Shown here: positions 17,180 to 28,844 of the stretch, piece after piece
Layout: each line of letters starts with the position of its first letter
Position numbering within the stretch: position 1 is the stretch's first letter
Assembly: GCA_002280475.1 (NCBI GenBank)
Contig: NCEB01000019.1
Location: 1 to 46,303, forward strand
Length of the DNA: 46,303 nucleotides
Direction of reading: 5' to 3'
Origin: Brevundimonas subvibrioides
GTDB taxonomy: Bacteria; Pseudomonadota; Alphaproteobacteria; Caulobacterales; Caulobacteraceae
Translations under genes and position numbers: made by a program
Notes under the pieces: generated by a model
Database searches by the model: none
Told to the model about the DNA's origin: nothing
What the model saw: only the letters and a program-made list of their open reading frames with translations

Positions 17180-17339
17180 CCCTTCTCCCCTTGCGGGAGA
17201 AGGGTGGCCCGGAGGGCCGGATGAGGGGTACGAGGATACGCATCCGGTGATCGGTCGAGAGGCTCACCGCCGAGACCGAGTCTCACCCCTCATCCGACCT
17301 CGCTGCGCTCGGCCACCTTCTCCCGCAAGGGGAGAAGGG
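17180..17339. repeat. Palindromic intergenic repeat, element B
   Basis: Two arms in inverted orientation, about 17180-17227 and 17284-17339, share CCCTTCTCCCCTTGCGGGAG / CTCCCGCAAGGGGAGAAGGG and then CGGATGAGGGGT / ACCCCTCATCCG. The 56-bp middle is unrelated. Each arm also folds on itself. The whole lies between the ATP12 and carboxylase genes and may form a very long hairpin or two separate ones. Same general class as elements A and C, with a different core sequence. Confidence 0.85.
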
Positions 17340-17364
17340 TTATCCAGCAGCCAAGGAGTCCCTC

Positions 17365-18766
<1,402 letters not shown>

Positions 18767-18770
<4 letters not shown>

Positions 18771-19708
18771 GTAGCGACAGAGAGTTCTGGAGAGGGTGGG
18801 GGGCCTACATGCGCGATCCACAGGTAGCTTGGCTACTGATGCTGCGACGTCCGCCCGCAATTTATGTTCTAAGTGTTTTCGGCCTCTGGTGGATATTTGT
18901 CGGGCTTTCAGGGTTCGGAGTCGGTCGGCGCTGGGATTTTGAAGCGACCGGTCAACTCGGTGATTCGTTTGGCATACTCAGCGCCCTGATGGCCTCTATG
19001 GCGGCGATATTCACTTACCAAACTCTCGTAGACACCCGGCGACAAGCGTCCATCGCCGAGGCGGATGCCGAAACACAACGCAACGCAGCTAAGGTGGCTC
19101 GAGCGGAGGCTGCGGCGGATCGGGAAGCAGCCGAGGCTCGAAATGCCGCGAGAGACAAAGCCGAGTCTCGGCGAGACAACGAACGAACCTACTTCGGCTT
19201 GCTTGACCTTCGCTATCGGGTTCTAGCTGATCTCAAAACTGGCAAAGGTGATAGTCAGCAAATAGGGACGGATGCTGCTGCGTCTTTAGTCAGCCGAGTT
19301 GGGCCGTCCTTCTACAGTGATCCAGATACATTTAGTTATGCAGATAGTTACGAACAAATGTTCTCAAGTCATAGAAATGATTTGGGACATTATTTTAGAT
19401 TCACATACCATATCATTAAGTTCGCGAGAGACAACTTCGGACCTGATGCGTACGAATACGTTAGATTGCTGCGAGCGCAACTCTCTAACGCTGAGATTAC
19501 CCTGATCGCTTTGAATTGCGCACACGGCGAAGGGCGCGAGAAATTCCTAAAATGGGTCGAAACGTACTCACTCTTGCACAACATCGACCCATCTGACCGA
19601 GTCCAGTATAAACTGGATCTCTACTTCCGACCAAAGGCCTTTGATCCCCAGGCAAAGGCGTCGGCTAAGCCTTTGGGAGAGGTTGATCCACTATCGGTGG
19701 CAACCTGA
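18767..19708 (+). CDS. Putative phage abortive infection protein (putAbiC type)
   Basis: A 313-residue membrane-anchored protein. Two N-terminal helices (about 31-51 and 70-88) are followed by a charged Ala/Glu/Arg-rich coiled coil (about 90-140) and a soluble domain. The segment at 206-250 (LGHYFRFTYHIIKF, then YVRLLRAQLSNAEITLIALN) is the hallmark of the putAbiC family, members of which are linked to abortive phage infection. Base composition is strikingly unlike its neighbours: 19 of 60 G+C at 19321-19380 by hand count, against well over 70% in flanking genes, a clear sign of transfer. GTG 18767 overlaps the broken pccB stop; ATG 18809, after a G-rich stretch, is an alternative start. Confidence 0.78.
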
Positions 19709-20028
19709 CCAACCTCCTCTTCCTCTGCTCCCGCAACCGCCTCCGCTCGCCGACGGCCGAGCGGGTGTTCGCCGACTGGCCGGGGGTGGAGACGGCGTCG
19801 GCCGGGTTGGCCCCCGATGCGGACGAGCCCTGCACGGATGAACTCGTCGAATGGGCCGACATCATCTTCGTCATGGAGCGCGCCCACCGCGCCCGGCTCC
19901 AGAAGCGCTTCCGACAGAGCCTGAAGTCCGCCCGCGTCGTCTGCCTCGACATCCCCGACGACTACGCCTTCATGCAGCCCGAGCTGGTGGCCCTTCTGGA
20001 AAAGAAAGTGGGTCCGCTGCTCAAGTGA
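19705..20028 (+). CDS. Low-molecular-weight protein tyrosine phosphatase-like, altered start
   Basis: A short phosphatase of about 107 residues. The P-loop CSRNRLRS (Cys8 to Arg14, C-X5-R-S) follows NLLFLC, and the tail has ASAGLAPDADEP, EWADIIFVME and LDIPDDYAFM, as in compact LMW-PTP-like proteins. The expected ATG is absent: where homologues should begin Met-Thr-Asn, the sequence reads CTG ACC AAC at 19705, overlapping the TGA stop of the putAbiC gene. The next usual start, GTG 19765, would delete the catalytic loop. So it either starts at CTG by coupling to the upstream gene or lost its start when that gene inserted. High GC returns here. Confidence 0.72.
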   Translation: MTNLLFLCSRNRLRSPTAERVFADWPGVETASAGLAPDADEPCTDELVEWADIIFVMERAHRARLQKRFRQSLKSARVVCLDIPDDYAFMQPELVALLEKKVGPLLK

Positions 20029-20086
20029 CGCCCCGATCCCGTTCCGCTCTCGCGTGCAGCGGATGCGCTACCGCGTTGAACGGATT

Positions 20087-20890
20087 TCAGGGACGCGCCG
20101 CGTCTCGCGCCGGGGCAACGATCTGGCCAGCCCGGCGCGCCTCGTCCGGGGCGAGCACTCGCACCGCCGGCACCACAGGCCCGCCGCGCGCCTCGGCGAT
20201 CAGTTCGGCGGTGCGTTGCTCGATGACCTCTTCCAGGCGGGCCAGGAACGCCTCCTTGCCCAGGCCGGTCGGGATGGGGTCCAGGAACTCCAGCGTCGCC
20301 AGCCCGGGCGTCTTGCGGAACGCCTCCTGCGGCCAGAACAGGCCGAGGTTCGACGCCAGCGGCACCACGGGCATGTCGAAGTCGCGGTACATGTGCCAGA
20401 CGCCCGAGCGATAGCGGAATTTCTCGCCCACCCTGGCCAGATTGCCTTCGGGGTAGATCAGGATGCGGCGGCCCTCGCGGTGGGCGGTCGCGCCGCTCTG
20501 TTTCAGCGAGTCGCGGGCTTCGCGGCCCCCGCAGTTGTTGACGACGATGGCCCCCAGCTTCCTCAGCACGGTTCCCAGCAGCGGGAACTTCTCCAGATGG
20601 TCGCCGGTGACGAAGGCCAGGTCGTCGAACTGGTCATAGGTGGCGAAGCCATCGCCCCAGCTCTGGTGTTTGGACGCGATGATGAAGGCCCCGGCGGGCA
20701 GGCGGTCCTTGCCCCGGACCTCGATCCGGATGCCGGCCAACAGACGCATGGCCTGGACCATGCGGCGCACATAGGCGCGGATCACGAAGGCGGTGGCGTC
20801 GCGACCGGGGATCAGGGCGGCGAAGGCGGCGGTCAGGCCGTAGCCGATGGACAGGCCCCAGTAGGCGACGGCGAAGGCGAAACTGCGCAT
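20087..20890 (-). CDS. Lysophospholipid acyltransferase (PlsC family)
   Basis: Membrane-bound 1-acylglycerol-3-phosphate acyltransferase-like enzyme of 267 residues, for phospholipid synthesis or remodelling. An N-terminal membrane helix (residues 4-27) precedes motif I KHQSWGD, a HX4D with His75 and Asp80, and motif III YPEGN (146-150). The central LEKFPLLGTVLRKLGAIVV is also conserved. Motif I reads HQSWGD rather than the commoner NHxSxxD, a variant found in alphaproteobacterial PlsC paralogues. Starts at ATG 20890; convergent with the phosphatase gene. Confidence 0.88.
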   Translation of the reverse strand: MRSFAFAVAYWGLSIGYGLTAAFAALIPGRDATAFVIRAYVRRMVQAMRLLAGIRIEVRGKDRLPAGAFIIASKHQSWGDGFATYDQFDDLAFVTGDHLEKFPLLGTVLRKLGAIVVNNCGGREARDSLKQSGATAHREGRRILIYPEGNLARVGEKFRYRSGVWHMYRDFDMPVVPLASNLGLFWPQEAFRKTPGLATLEFLDPIPTGLGKEAFLARLEEVIEQRTAELIAEARGGPVVPAVRVLAPDEARRAGQIVAPARDAARP

Positions 20891-20954
20891 CGGCTCAGCC
20901 TAGCAGGCGCTCGGCCGGGTTCGACAGCCTGATCGCCGTGACGGATGGATTTGG

Positions 20955-22010
20955 TCAGGCCGCCTCGGCCAGGCGTTCGCCGTTCGTCACCTTGTTCCGA
21001 CCCGCGCGCTTGGAGGCGTAGAGGGCTTCGTCCGCCCGGCCCAGCAGGTCGGCACCGGATTCCCCCGGTTGGCGCTGGGCCAGGCCGGCGGAGATGGTGA
21101 CGGCGCCCAGTTCGTCGTTGGTCGAGCGCCGCCGCAGCGCCCGAGCACCGATCTCGACGCGGATGCTGTTCAGGGCGGCCTCGACGACCGCGGCGCTCTC
21201 ACCGGGGAAGATCACCGCGAACTCCTCGCCGCCGTATCGAGCGGCGACGCGGGGCGCTTTCGAGACGCGGCCGATCACGCTGGCGACATAGCGCAGCACC
21301 TGATCGCCGGTCTGGTGACCCCAGGTGTCGTTGAACCGCTTGAAATGATCGATGTCCAGGACCGCCAGGGTCATGGGCTGGCGCTTCTTGTCGGCCTCGT
21401 CGCAGGCGCGCAGCAGTTCCTCGTCGAAGGCCTTGCGGTTCGCCAAGTTGGTCAGGGCGTCGGTCATGGCGTCGCGCCGGACCTGCTCCAGATGCTCGCG
21501 CAGGCGAGCGACCTCCTTGGTCGATGATTCCAGACGCCGCTCCAGCGTGGCGTTCTCGGCCTGCACCTGGGTCGTCGCCTTGGTCAGCTTGGAGACCACG
21601 CCCAGCAGGGCCGTGGGCTCTGACGCCGTTTCCAGGTGGGCCGAGGCGCCCGCCAGGGTCTGGCCATAGGCGGCCTGGGACTGCTGCGCCTTGGCGATGG
21701 CTTCCGAGACCGTCGAAAGTTCGCGGTTCAGCACGGCGCCGGCGTCGCGGATCTCCTCGGACAGCCGCCCGCGGGGCAGGTATTCGGCGGCGAGCATTTC
21801 GGACGTGCCTTCCGAAAAGACTGTCCCGTCAGCCAGCAGCCGGCGCATTTCCTGGCCGAGGGGGCCTTCGGGTTCGCCGAGATAGTGGACCCAGAGTTCG
21901 AAGTTCAGGGGCGTGGGCCAGACGTGCGCCGCCTCCATCTCCTCGACCGCGCGACGCGCCAGGGAGAAGGCCTCGGGGCTTCGCAGCGTGGTCTGGACCT
22001 GGCCTGTCAT
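20955..22010 (-). CDS. GGDEF-domain diguanylate cyclase
   Basis: A 351-residue protein. The GGDEF domain at about 180-340 has DALTNLANRKAF, LDIDHFKRFNDTWGH, the active-site motif GGEEF at 260-264, and LLGRADEALYASKRAGRNKV at its end, so it should make cyclic di-GMP from GTP. The N-terminal 130 residues are helical and unassigned; a coiled coil around 145-180 precedes the cyclase, as in dimerising enzymes. The RxxD inhibitory site normally just upstream of GGEEF is absent (KAPR there), so product inhibition by that route is unlikely. There are no membrane helices. ATG 22010 has GGGGAG upstream. Confidence 0.9.
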   Translation of the reverse strand: MTGQVQTTLRSPEAFSLARRAVEEMEAAHVWPTPLNFELWVHYLGEPEGPLGQEMRRLLADGTVFSEGTSEMLAAEYLPRGRLSEEIRDAGAVLNRELSTVSEAIAKAQQSQAAYGQTLAGASAHLETASEPTALLGVVSKLTKATTQVQAENATLERRLESSTKEVARLREHLEQVRRDAMTDALTNLANRKAFDEELLRACDEADKKRQPMTLAVLDIDHFKRFNDTWGHQTGDQVLRYVASVIGRVSKAPRVAARYGGEEFAVIFPGESAAVVEAALNSIRVEIGARALRRRSTNDELGAVTISAGLAQRQPGESGADLLGRADEALYASKRAGRNKVTNGERLAEAA

Positions 22011-22075
22011 TCTGCTCCCCCGGGCGCGGCGGGATCGCATGCCCGTCGTTCCGGAGGAGTGTTAGCCGGGCTTCC

Positions 22076-22090
22076 GTAACACCGGGTTAA
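22076..22090 (-). promoter_or_regulatory. Possible degenerate CtrA-type box upstream of GGDEF gene
   Basis: On the minus strand this reads TTAA-N7-TTAC, one base off the Caulobacterales CtrA consensus TTAA-N7-TTAA. It sits 66-80 bp upstream of the diguanylate cyclase start. A match this loose can arise by chance; recorded only as a candidate. Confidence 0.25.
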
Positions 22091-22122
22091 AGCCGCGCGT
22101 GAATACTCGCTAGGGTTGCAGT

Positions 22123-23634
22123 CTAGGCCTTCAGCGCGACCGGGCGGCGAAGGAAGGCGGGGATGTCCGACCCGAAGCCCGAGCCTTCACGCGCCGCCGG
22201 GGCGTCGCGCTCGGTGCGGCCGCCCGGACGGCGGTCGGCCTGGCGCAGGCGCGGCTCGGCGGAGACGGCTTCGACGGGCGTCGCCGCAGGTTCCGAAGCA
22301 GCCGGTGCGGGGGCGGGGGCGGTGTCCATGACGACGGCCGGAGCGAGCTCGGGCGCGGTGGCCTTGCTGGAGCGGCGGCTTCGCGTGCGGCGTGCCAGCG
22401 GCTCGGCTTCCGACGCCGAGGGGGCGACGTCTGAACGCGGCGTCTCGACGACGGCAGCCTTGGTTTCGGCACGGGCGCGGCGGGCCCCGCCGAGGTTCGA
22501 CCAATCCAGATCGAGCACCAGTTCCTCGGGGTTCATCTTGATCAGCTTCATGACCTTGTCGAGCGACTTGTCGTCGGCCGGGGTCACGATCATGAAGGCC
22601 TGACCCAGCTTGCCCGCGCGCCCGGTGCGACCGATGCGGTGCACATAGTCGTCGGCGTGATGGGACACATCGTAGTTGAAGACGTGGCTGACGTCGGGAA
22701 TGTCCAGGCCGCGCGCGGCGACGTCGGAGGCGACCAGCAGTTTCAGCTCACCAGAGCGGAAGGCGGCCAGGGTCTTGGTTCGCAGGGACTGGTCCAGATC
22801 GCCGTGGATCGGCGAGGCGTCGAAGCCATGCTGCTTCAGCGACTTGGCCACCACGTCGACTTCGGACTTGCGGTTGCAGAAGACAATGCCGTTCTTGACG
22901 TCGGCGCGGCCGATCAGTTCACGCAGCGCCGCGCGCTTGGCCTTGGGATCGGACGAGGGGATGCGGACCAGATACTGGGTGATGGTCTCGGCCGTCATGG
23001 CCGGGCGCGAAGCCTCGATCCGGGTCGGATCCTTGAGGAACTGGGTCGTCAGACGGGTGATCTCGGGCGGCATGGTGGCCGAGAAGAACAGGGTCTGACG
23101 TTTGGGCGGCGTCAGTTTGAAGATGCGTTCGATGTCGGGGATGAAGCCCATGTCGAGCATGCGGTCCGCCTCGTCGACGACCATCAGCTCTACGCCCGTC
23201 AGCAGCATCTTGCCGCGCTCGAACAGGTCCAGCAGCCGGCCGGGCGTGGCGATCAGCACGTCCACGCCCTTGTTCAGCGCCGCGACCTGGTCGCCCATGG
23301 AGACGCCGCCGATCAGCAGGACCCAGCTCAGCTTGGTGCCCTTGGCGTATTTCTCGAAGCTCATGGCGACCTGGTCGGCCAGTTCGCGGGTCGGGGCCAA
23401 CACGAGGGCGCGGGGCATGCGGGCCCGGGCGCGGCCCTTGGACAGTCGCTCGACGAGCGGCAGGGTGAAGGCGGCGGTCTTGCCGGTGCCGGTCTGGGCA
23501 ATCCCGAGCACGTCGCGGCCGGCGAGGGCCACGGGAATGGCCTGGGCCTGGATCGGGGTGGCGGTGGTGTAGCCGGTGTCGATGACGGCCTGAAGCGTGG
23601 TGGGCGAGAGGCCCAGCTGCGAGAATTCTGTCAT
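22123..23634 (-). CDS. rhlE: DEAD-box RNA helicase, RhlE-like
   Basis: ATP-dependent RNA helicase of 503 residues. Motifs: Q motif (GYTTATPIQAQAIPVAL), Walker A AQTGTGKT at 46-53, PTRELA, TPGR, DEAD at 154-157, SAT at 185-187, and HRIGRTGR at 332-339 in the second RecA fold. After about residue 375 comes a long low-complexity tail rich in Ala, Pro, Arg and Glu, likely disordered and RNA-binding. RhlE-type enzymes act in ribosome assembly and RNA decay, often at low temperature. An AAGGAC site precedes ATG 23634. The closest subfamily (RhlE) is a judgement from overall sequence, not certain. Confidence 0.92.
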   Translation of the reverse strand: MTEFSQLGLSPTTLQAVIDTGYTTATPIQAQAIPVALAGRDVLGIAQTGTGKTAAFTLPLVERLSKGRARARMPRALVLAPTRELADQVAMSFEKYAKGTKLSWVLLIGGVSMGDQVAALNKGVDVLIATPGRLLDLFERGKMLLTGVELMVVDEADRMLDMGFIPDIERIFKLTPPKRQTLFFSATMPPEITRLTTQFLKDPTRIEASRPAMTAETITQYLVRIPSSDPKAKRAALRELIGRADVKNGIVFCNRKSEVDVVAKSLKQHGFDASPIHGDLDQSLRTKTLAAFRSGELKLLVASDVAARGLDIPDVSHVFNYDVSHHADDYVHRIGRTGRAGKLGQAFMIVTPADDKSLDKVMKLIKMNPEELVLDLDWSNLGGARRARAETKAAVVETPRSDVAPSASEAEPLARRTRSRRSSKATAPELAPAVVMDTAPAPAPAASEPAATPVEAVSAEPRLRQADRRPGGRTERDAPAAREGSGFGSDIPAFLRRPVALKA

Positions 23635-23907
23635 GCGTCCTTATGACGAAGAGCCGAAGGCACGGACGGGCCTCGGCGGGAAAAGGAGTGCCGGACCCTC
23701 GTGGTCTCGGCGGAGATACGCGCGGAACCGCCCGTGTCCTGGGGGCGTGCGGGCGGCGCGAATCGCCAGTCCTGTTCCGTACTGCCCGCCGTATATGGAA
23801 ATCCCCACGCCTGAGTCAAGTATTCGGCGTCGCACCGCCCCGCTTGCGCAAGTGTGAACGTTCGTTAAGGATTGCTCCGGGGATGGGGTGACGGAAGGGC
23901 TTCCGGC

Positions 23908-24282
23908 ATGAGGATGATGCGTTCCACGCTGGCTCTGGCCGGTCTGGTGGCTGCTGCCGCGACGGCCGTGCCGATATCGGCCAGCGCCGAGATCGAGCGC
24001 GCCTTCGGCAACACTCTGGTGTCCCAGTATCCGGACGGCGGCTGGGTCCGGCACTGGTTCAATCCGGACGGCAGCTACACGGCGCGCTTCTCCAGCGGAC
24101 GCACCATTTCCGCGCGCTGGCGGGTCGAGGGCGACCGGGTCTGTCTGAACGACATCTCGCCCGCGATCATGATGATCTCGCGCTTCTGTTCGCCCATGAT
24201 CGAGGCCGGGGTGGGCGACAGCTGGGTGTCGCGCGATCCGCTGGGACGGCGTGTGACGAACGTCCTTCAGCGGGGGCGTTAA
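23908..24282 (+). CDS. Small secreted protein of unknown function
   Basis: A 124-residue protein with a Sec signal peptide (MRMMRSTLALAGLVAAAATAVPISASA, cleavage after ASA). The mature part has a GNTLVSQYPDGGWVRHWFNPDGSYTARFSSGRTISARWRVEGDRVCL pattern, reminiscent of periplasmic beta-sandwich proteins that read like YHS/WG repeats, with two cysteines (in RVCL and RFCS) that could form a disulfide. I do not recognise a named family. ATG 23908 is favoured over a TTG at 23872 because the signal peptide begins there. It is divergent from the helicase gene, and convergent with the toxin gene at 24291. Confidence 0.7.
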   Translation: MRMMRSTLALAGLVAAAATAVPISASAEIERAFGNTLVSQYPDGGWVRHWFNPDGSYTARFSSGRTISARWRVEGDRVCLNDISPAIMMISRFCSPMIEAGVGDSWVSRDPLGRRVTNVLQRGR

Positions 24283-24290
24283 GGCGACTT

Positions 24291-24629
24291 CTAGCGCGAA
24301 AGTCGCGCGTGGATCGCATTCAAGACAGACTCGAACGCAGGTGCGGGCAGGCGACCCAGCAGGCCAAGGCGATTCCGGTCAGTCGTCGCGATCTTCGCCG
24401 AACGCACAAGGGAGGGGGCTGGGAGGCCGCAATCCTCGTAGTTGGCCTCAAGTGACACGTCTCCGGGCCAGGATCGGTTCTCGGCGCTGGTGACCATCAC
24501 GACCCAGCACAGTTTGCCAGTTGGCCCCAGGCCTGTCGCTACGACGACAGCCGGACGATGCTGGACCGTGTCTCGGTCGGTGTAGGGAAACGGGGCGCGA
24601 ACAACGTCGCCTCGTTCAAAGTCCGGCAT
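24291..24629 (-). CDS. Type II toxin, PemK/MazF family
   Basis: Predicted endoribonuclease toxin of 112 residues, normal MazF size. It starts FERGDVVRAPFPYTDRDTVQHRPAVVVA, the conserved substrate-binding and catalytic loop region (RPAVVV), followed by CWVVMVTSAEN and LPAPSLVRSAKIATTDRNRLGLLGRL, where the Ser/Arg/Lys residues of the family fold are found. ATG 24629 lies inside the end of the antitoxin gene (14-bp overlap), so translation is coupled; an upstream extension of this frame is the antitoxin's other frame. RNA sequence specificity unknown. Confidence 0.87.
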   Translation of the reverse strand: MPDFERGDVVRAPFPYTDRDTVQHRPAVVVATGLGPTGKLCWVVMVTSAENRSWPGDVSLEANYEDCGLPAPSLVRSAKIATTDRNRLGLLGRLPAPAFESVLNAIHARLSR

Positions 24630-24831
24630 AAGCTCGCTGATCTGCCTCCGACGCCCATTCGTCGAACTCCGCGAAGGGGTCATCTTCGAGGATGGACCGC
24701 GCTTTTGTCAGCACCACCCGTCCATCCGTGATCTCGTAGGCCAAGTCGTCTCCCGGCTGCACGCCGAGTGCTGTGCGAACGGCCTGCGGCACGGTCGTCT
24801 GCGCTTTGGAAGTGATCCGACTGGTGATCAT
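24616..24831 (-). CDS. Type II antitoxin, AbrB/MazE-like
   Basis: A 71-residue antitoxin. The N-terminal swapped-hairpin AbrB domain (MITSRITSKAQTTVPQAVRTALGVQPGDDLAYEITDGRVVL) binds DNA, and the acidic C-terminal tail (EDDPFAEFDEWASEADQ) is the expected toxin-neutralising segment. It precedes the MazF-like gene in the operon, the standard order. An inverted repeat directly upstream (24835-24851) is a good candidate for the autoregulatory operator. ATG 24831. Confidence 0.87.
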   Translation of the reverse strand: MITSRITSKAQTTVPQAVRTALGVQPGDDLAYEITDGRVVLTKARSILEDDPFAEFDEWASEADQRAYAGL

Positions 24832-24834
24832 GGC

Positions 24835-24851
24835 GTAAGGATGTTCCTTAC
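24835..24851 (-). promoter_or_regulatory. Candidate antitoxin operator
   Basis: A perfect inverted repeat GTAAGG-N5-CCTTAC ends 3 bp before the antitoxin ATG and 4 bp after the parE stop region. AbrB-like antitoxins repress their own operons by binding such palindromes, so this is probably the operator and may overlap the transcription start. Confidence 0.55.
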
Positions 24852-24855
24852 CGTG

Positions 24856-26922
<2,067 letters not shown>

Positions 26923-28268
26923 GACTTGAGTGTGCGGCGATTCGGGGAGCCGTCTGGTAGGCCGCGCGCACCGGGCGGGCAAGGGGCGCGCGCACCGCCT
27001 CGGGCTCGGCCGCCAGGGCGCGGGCGAGGATGGCGAGCAGCAGGGTCCAAGGTAGGTTGGCGTGGCTCAGCAGCACGCTCTCGGACAGGCTTAGCAGCAG
27101 GAAGACGGCGAGGTACCCGACGGCCCAATAGCCCTCGCGCGCGCCCGCGCCGGGAATGCGGAACAGGGTGACGACCAGCGCCAGCAGGACCACCCCGCCG
27201 GTCAGGATGGCACCCGGCCAGCCCAGCTGGATCAGCAGGTCGATCCAGCCGTTGTGCGCCGACGGCACAGGCCACTGGGTCTCCATGCGGATGAACTCGG
27301 CGGGCACGGAATCGATGCCCCAGTAGGCGGAATAGCCGAAGCCCGTCCACGGCCGCTCAGCCACGTCGCGCATCAGGGCGGCCCAGATGTCGGTCCGGCC
27401 GGTCAGGGACGGGTCCTTGCCGAGCGCCACCAGCACGGTCTCAGGATCGGTGATGAAGACATATCCGGCCACGGCGCTGATCACGACGCCGAACCACAGC
27501 GCGACGATAGAGAAGGCCCCGCCGCCCCTCTGCATCGCCCAGAGACCGCCGATGCCGCCGGTCCCCAGGATCAGGCACAACAGTGAGGTCTTGGACTGGG
27601 TCGCCAGCACCAGGGCGGTGGCGACGACCAGGGTGATGCCGGGCAGGAGGCGGCGCGGATCGCCCGAGGCCAGACAGGCGGCGGCGGCCACGGCGGCGGC
27701 CGACATGACCAGACCCATCTGGTTCTTCTCGTACCACAGGCCCCGCCACAGGCCGGCGTTCTCGGCCTGGTGGATGCCGATGGTCGGATTGACGGCGATC
27801 ATCACCAGACTGCCCAGCCCCATGGCAAGGCCACACAGCATCAGCAGGCGCGGCAGGTGCGGCCCGCGGAAGGCGACGCCCAGATAGACGGCGAAGGCGG
27901 ATGAGATGGCCATGGCGATGACCCGCCTCTGGGTCACCTCCGGATCGATCGACCACCACTTCGAGGCGAAGGCGTGCAGCACCAGCACGCCCAGCATGAT
28001 CCACACCGGCCAGGCCCGGACCATGGCGGGCAGGCGAAACAGAATCAGCCCGGCGATGATCGCATAGACCGGCAGCCACACCAGCCGCAGGATCGGCGTC
28101 TCCTCCTGCGTCGGCGCGAATACGGGGCCGATCAGGGCCTGGGTCAGCATGACCACCACGAGCCCCGCCAGCACCTGCTCCCAGACGGGTGGGGGGTGCT
28201 CGGTCGGCGGGGTGATGGGGAGGGCGGGGCGCACGGGGGGAAGGTGAGTGCTAGCCGCTAACGAAACC

Positions 28269-28565
28269 TTAGCTTTCAACTCCGGTTTCGCCGCGATCCT
28301 GACGCGGATGGAAGAAGCGAACGACGAAAAGGTCGGCGGGCCGAACAACGTAGCAAATCACATATCCGTCGCGGCCAAACTCCACCTTCTTCTCGCGCCA
28401 GCCGCGTTCGGTCTCGTTTCCCAGCAGCGGGAAGTCCTGAAGAAGGTCGAACGTTGAAAGGATGGCATCCAGCGCCCGCTCTGCCGATGCGGGCGATCGT
28501 TTTGCGAGCCAATCGATCTGGGCGTCGATGTCCCTTCGAGCCTGATCAGAGACGGTGAGGATCAC
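28269..28565 (-). CDS. Type II toxin, RelE/ParE family
   Basis: A 98-residue toxin. The start MILTVSDQARRDIDAQIDWLAKRSPASAERALDAIL and the end VEFGRDGYVICYVVRPADLFVVRFFHPRQD match the RelE/ParE fold; the RxxD and H-P-R-Q-D tail are typical of the ParE-like side. ParE toxins act on gyrase, RelE toxins on mRNA; the sequence alone leaves this open. GTG 28565 overlaps the antitoxin stop by four bases (GTGA). Confidence 0.87.
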   Translation of the reverse strand: MILTVSDQARRDIDAQIDWLAKRSPASAERALDAILSTFDLLQDFPLLGNETERGWREKKVEFGRDGYVICYVVRPADLFVVRFFHPRQDRGETGVES

Positions 28566-28813
28566 GACCGCTCGGCGAGTTTCCGCTTCATCCGGGCCAC
28601 CAGCTCCGGCCGGACTTCGGCCCAGGGGCGGCCCTCTTCCTGGAGATCGTAGTTCGAGGCGTGATCGGACTTGAGGTCGGCGACGGGTTCAACGGCCTCA
28701 GTAATCACACGGGTCGCAAACTCCTCGGGGGAGACGCCCATGGCTTTCGCCTTCATCGCGAGCTTCGCGGAGGCATAGTCGTCGAGCTTTATGTTTAGAG
28801 CGCCGTCAGCCAT
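28562..28813 (-). CDS. Type II antitoxin, ParD/RHH-like
   Basis: An 83-residue antitoxin preceding the ParE-like toxin. The N-terminal GALNIKLDDYASAKLAMKAKAMGVSPEEFATRVITEAV fits a ribbon-helix-helix DNA-binding fold (short beta strand, then two helices), and the rest is a charged toxin-binding tail. The gene overlaps the toxin start by four bases. ATG 28813. No convincing palindrome was found upstream apart from a weak TGACC...GGTCA pair. Confidence 0.8.
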   Translation of the reverse strand: MADGALNIKLDDYASAKLAMKAKAMGVSPEEFATRVITEAVEPVADLKSDHASNYDLQEEGRPWAEVRPELVARMKRKLAERS

Positions 28814-28844
28814 GCAATGACCTTACCTGACTGCGGGCTAATGG

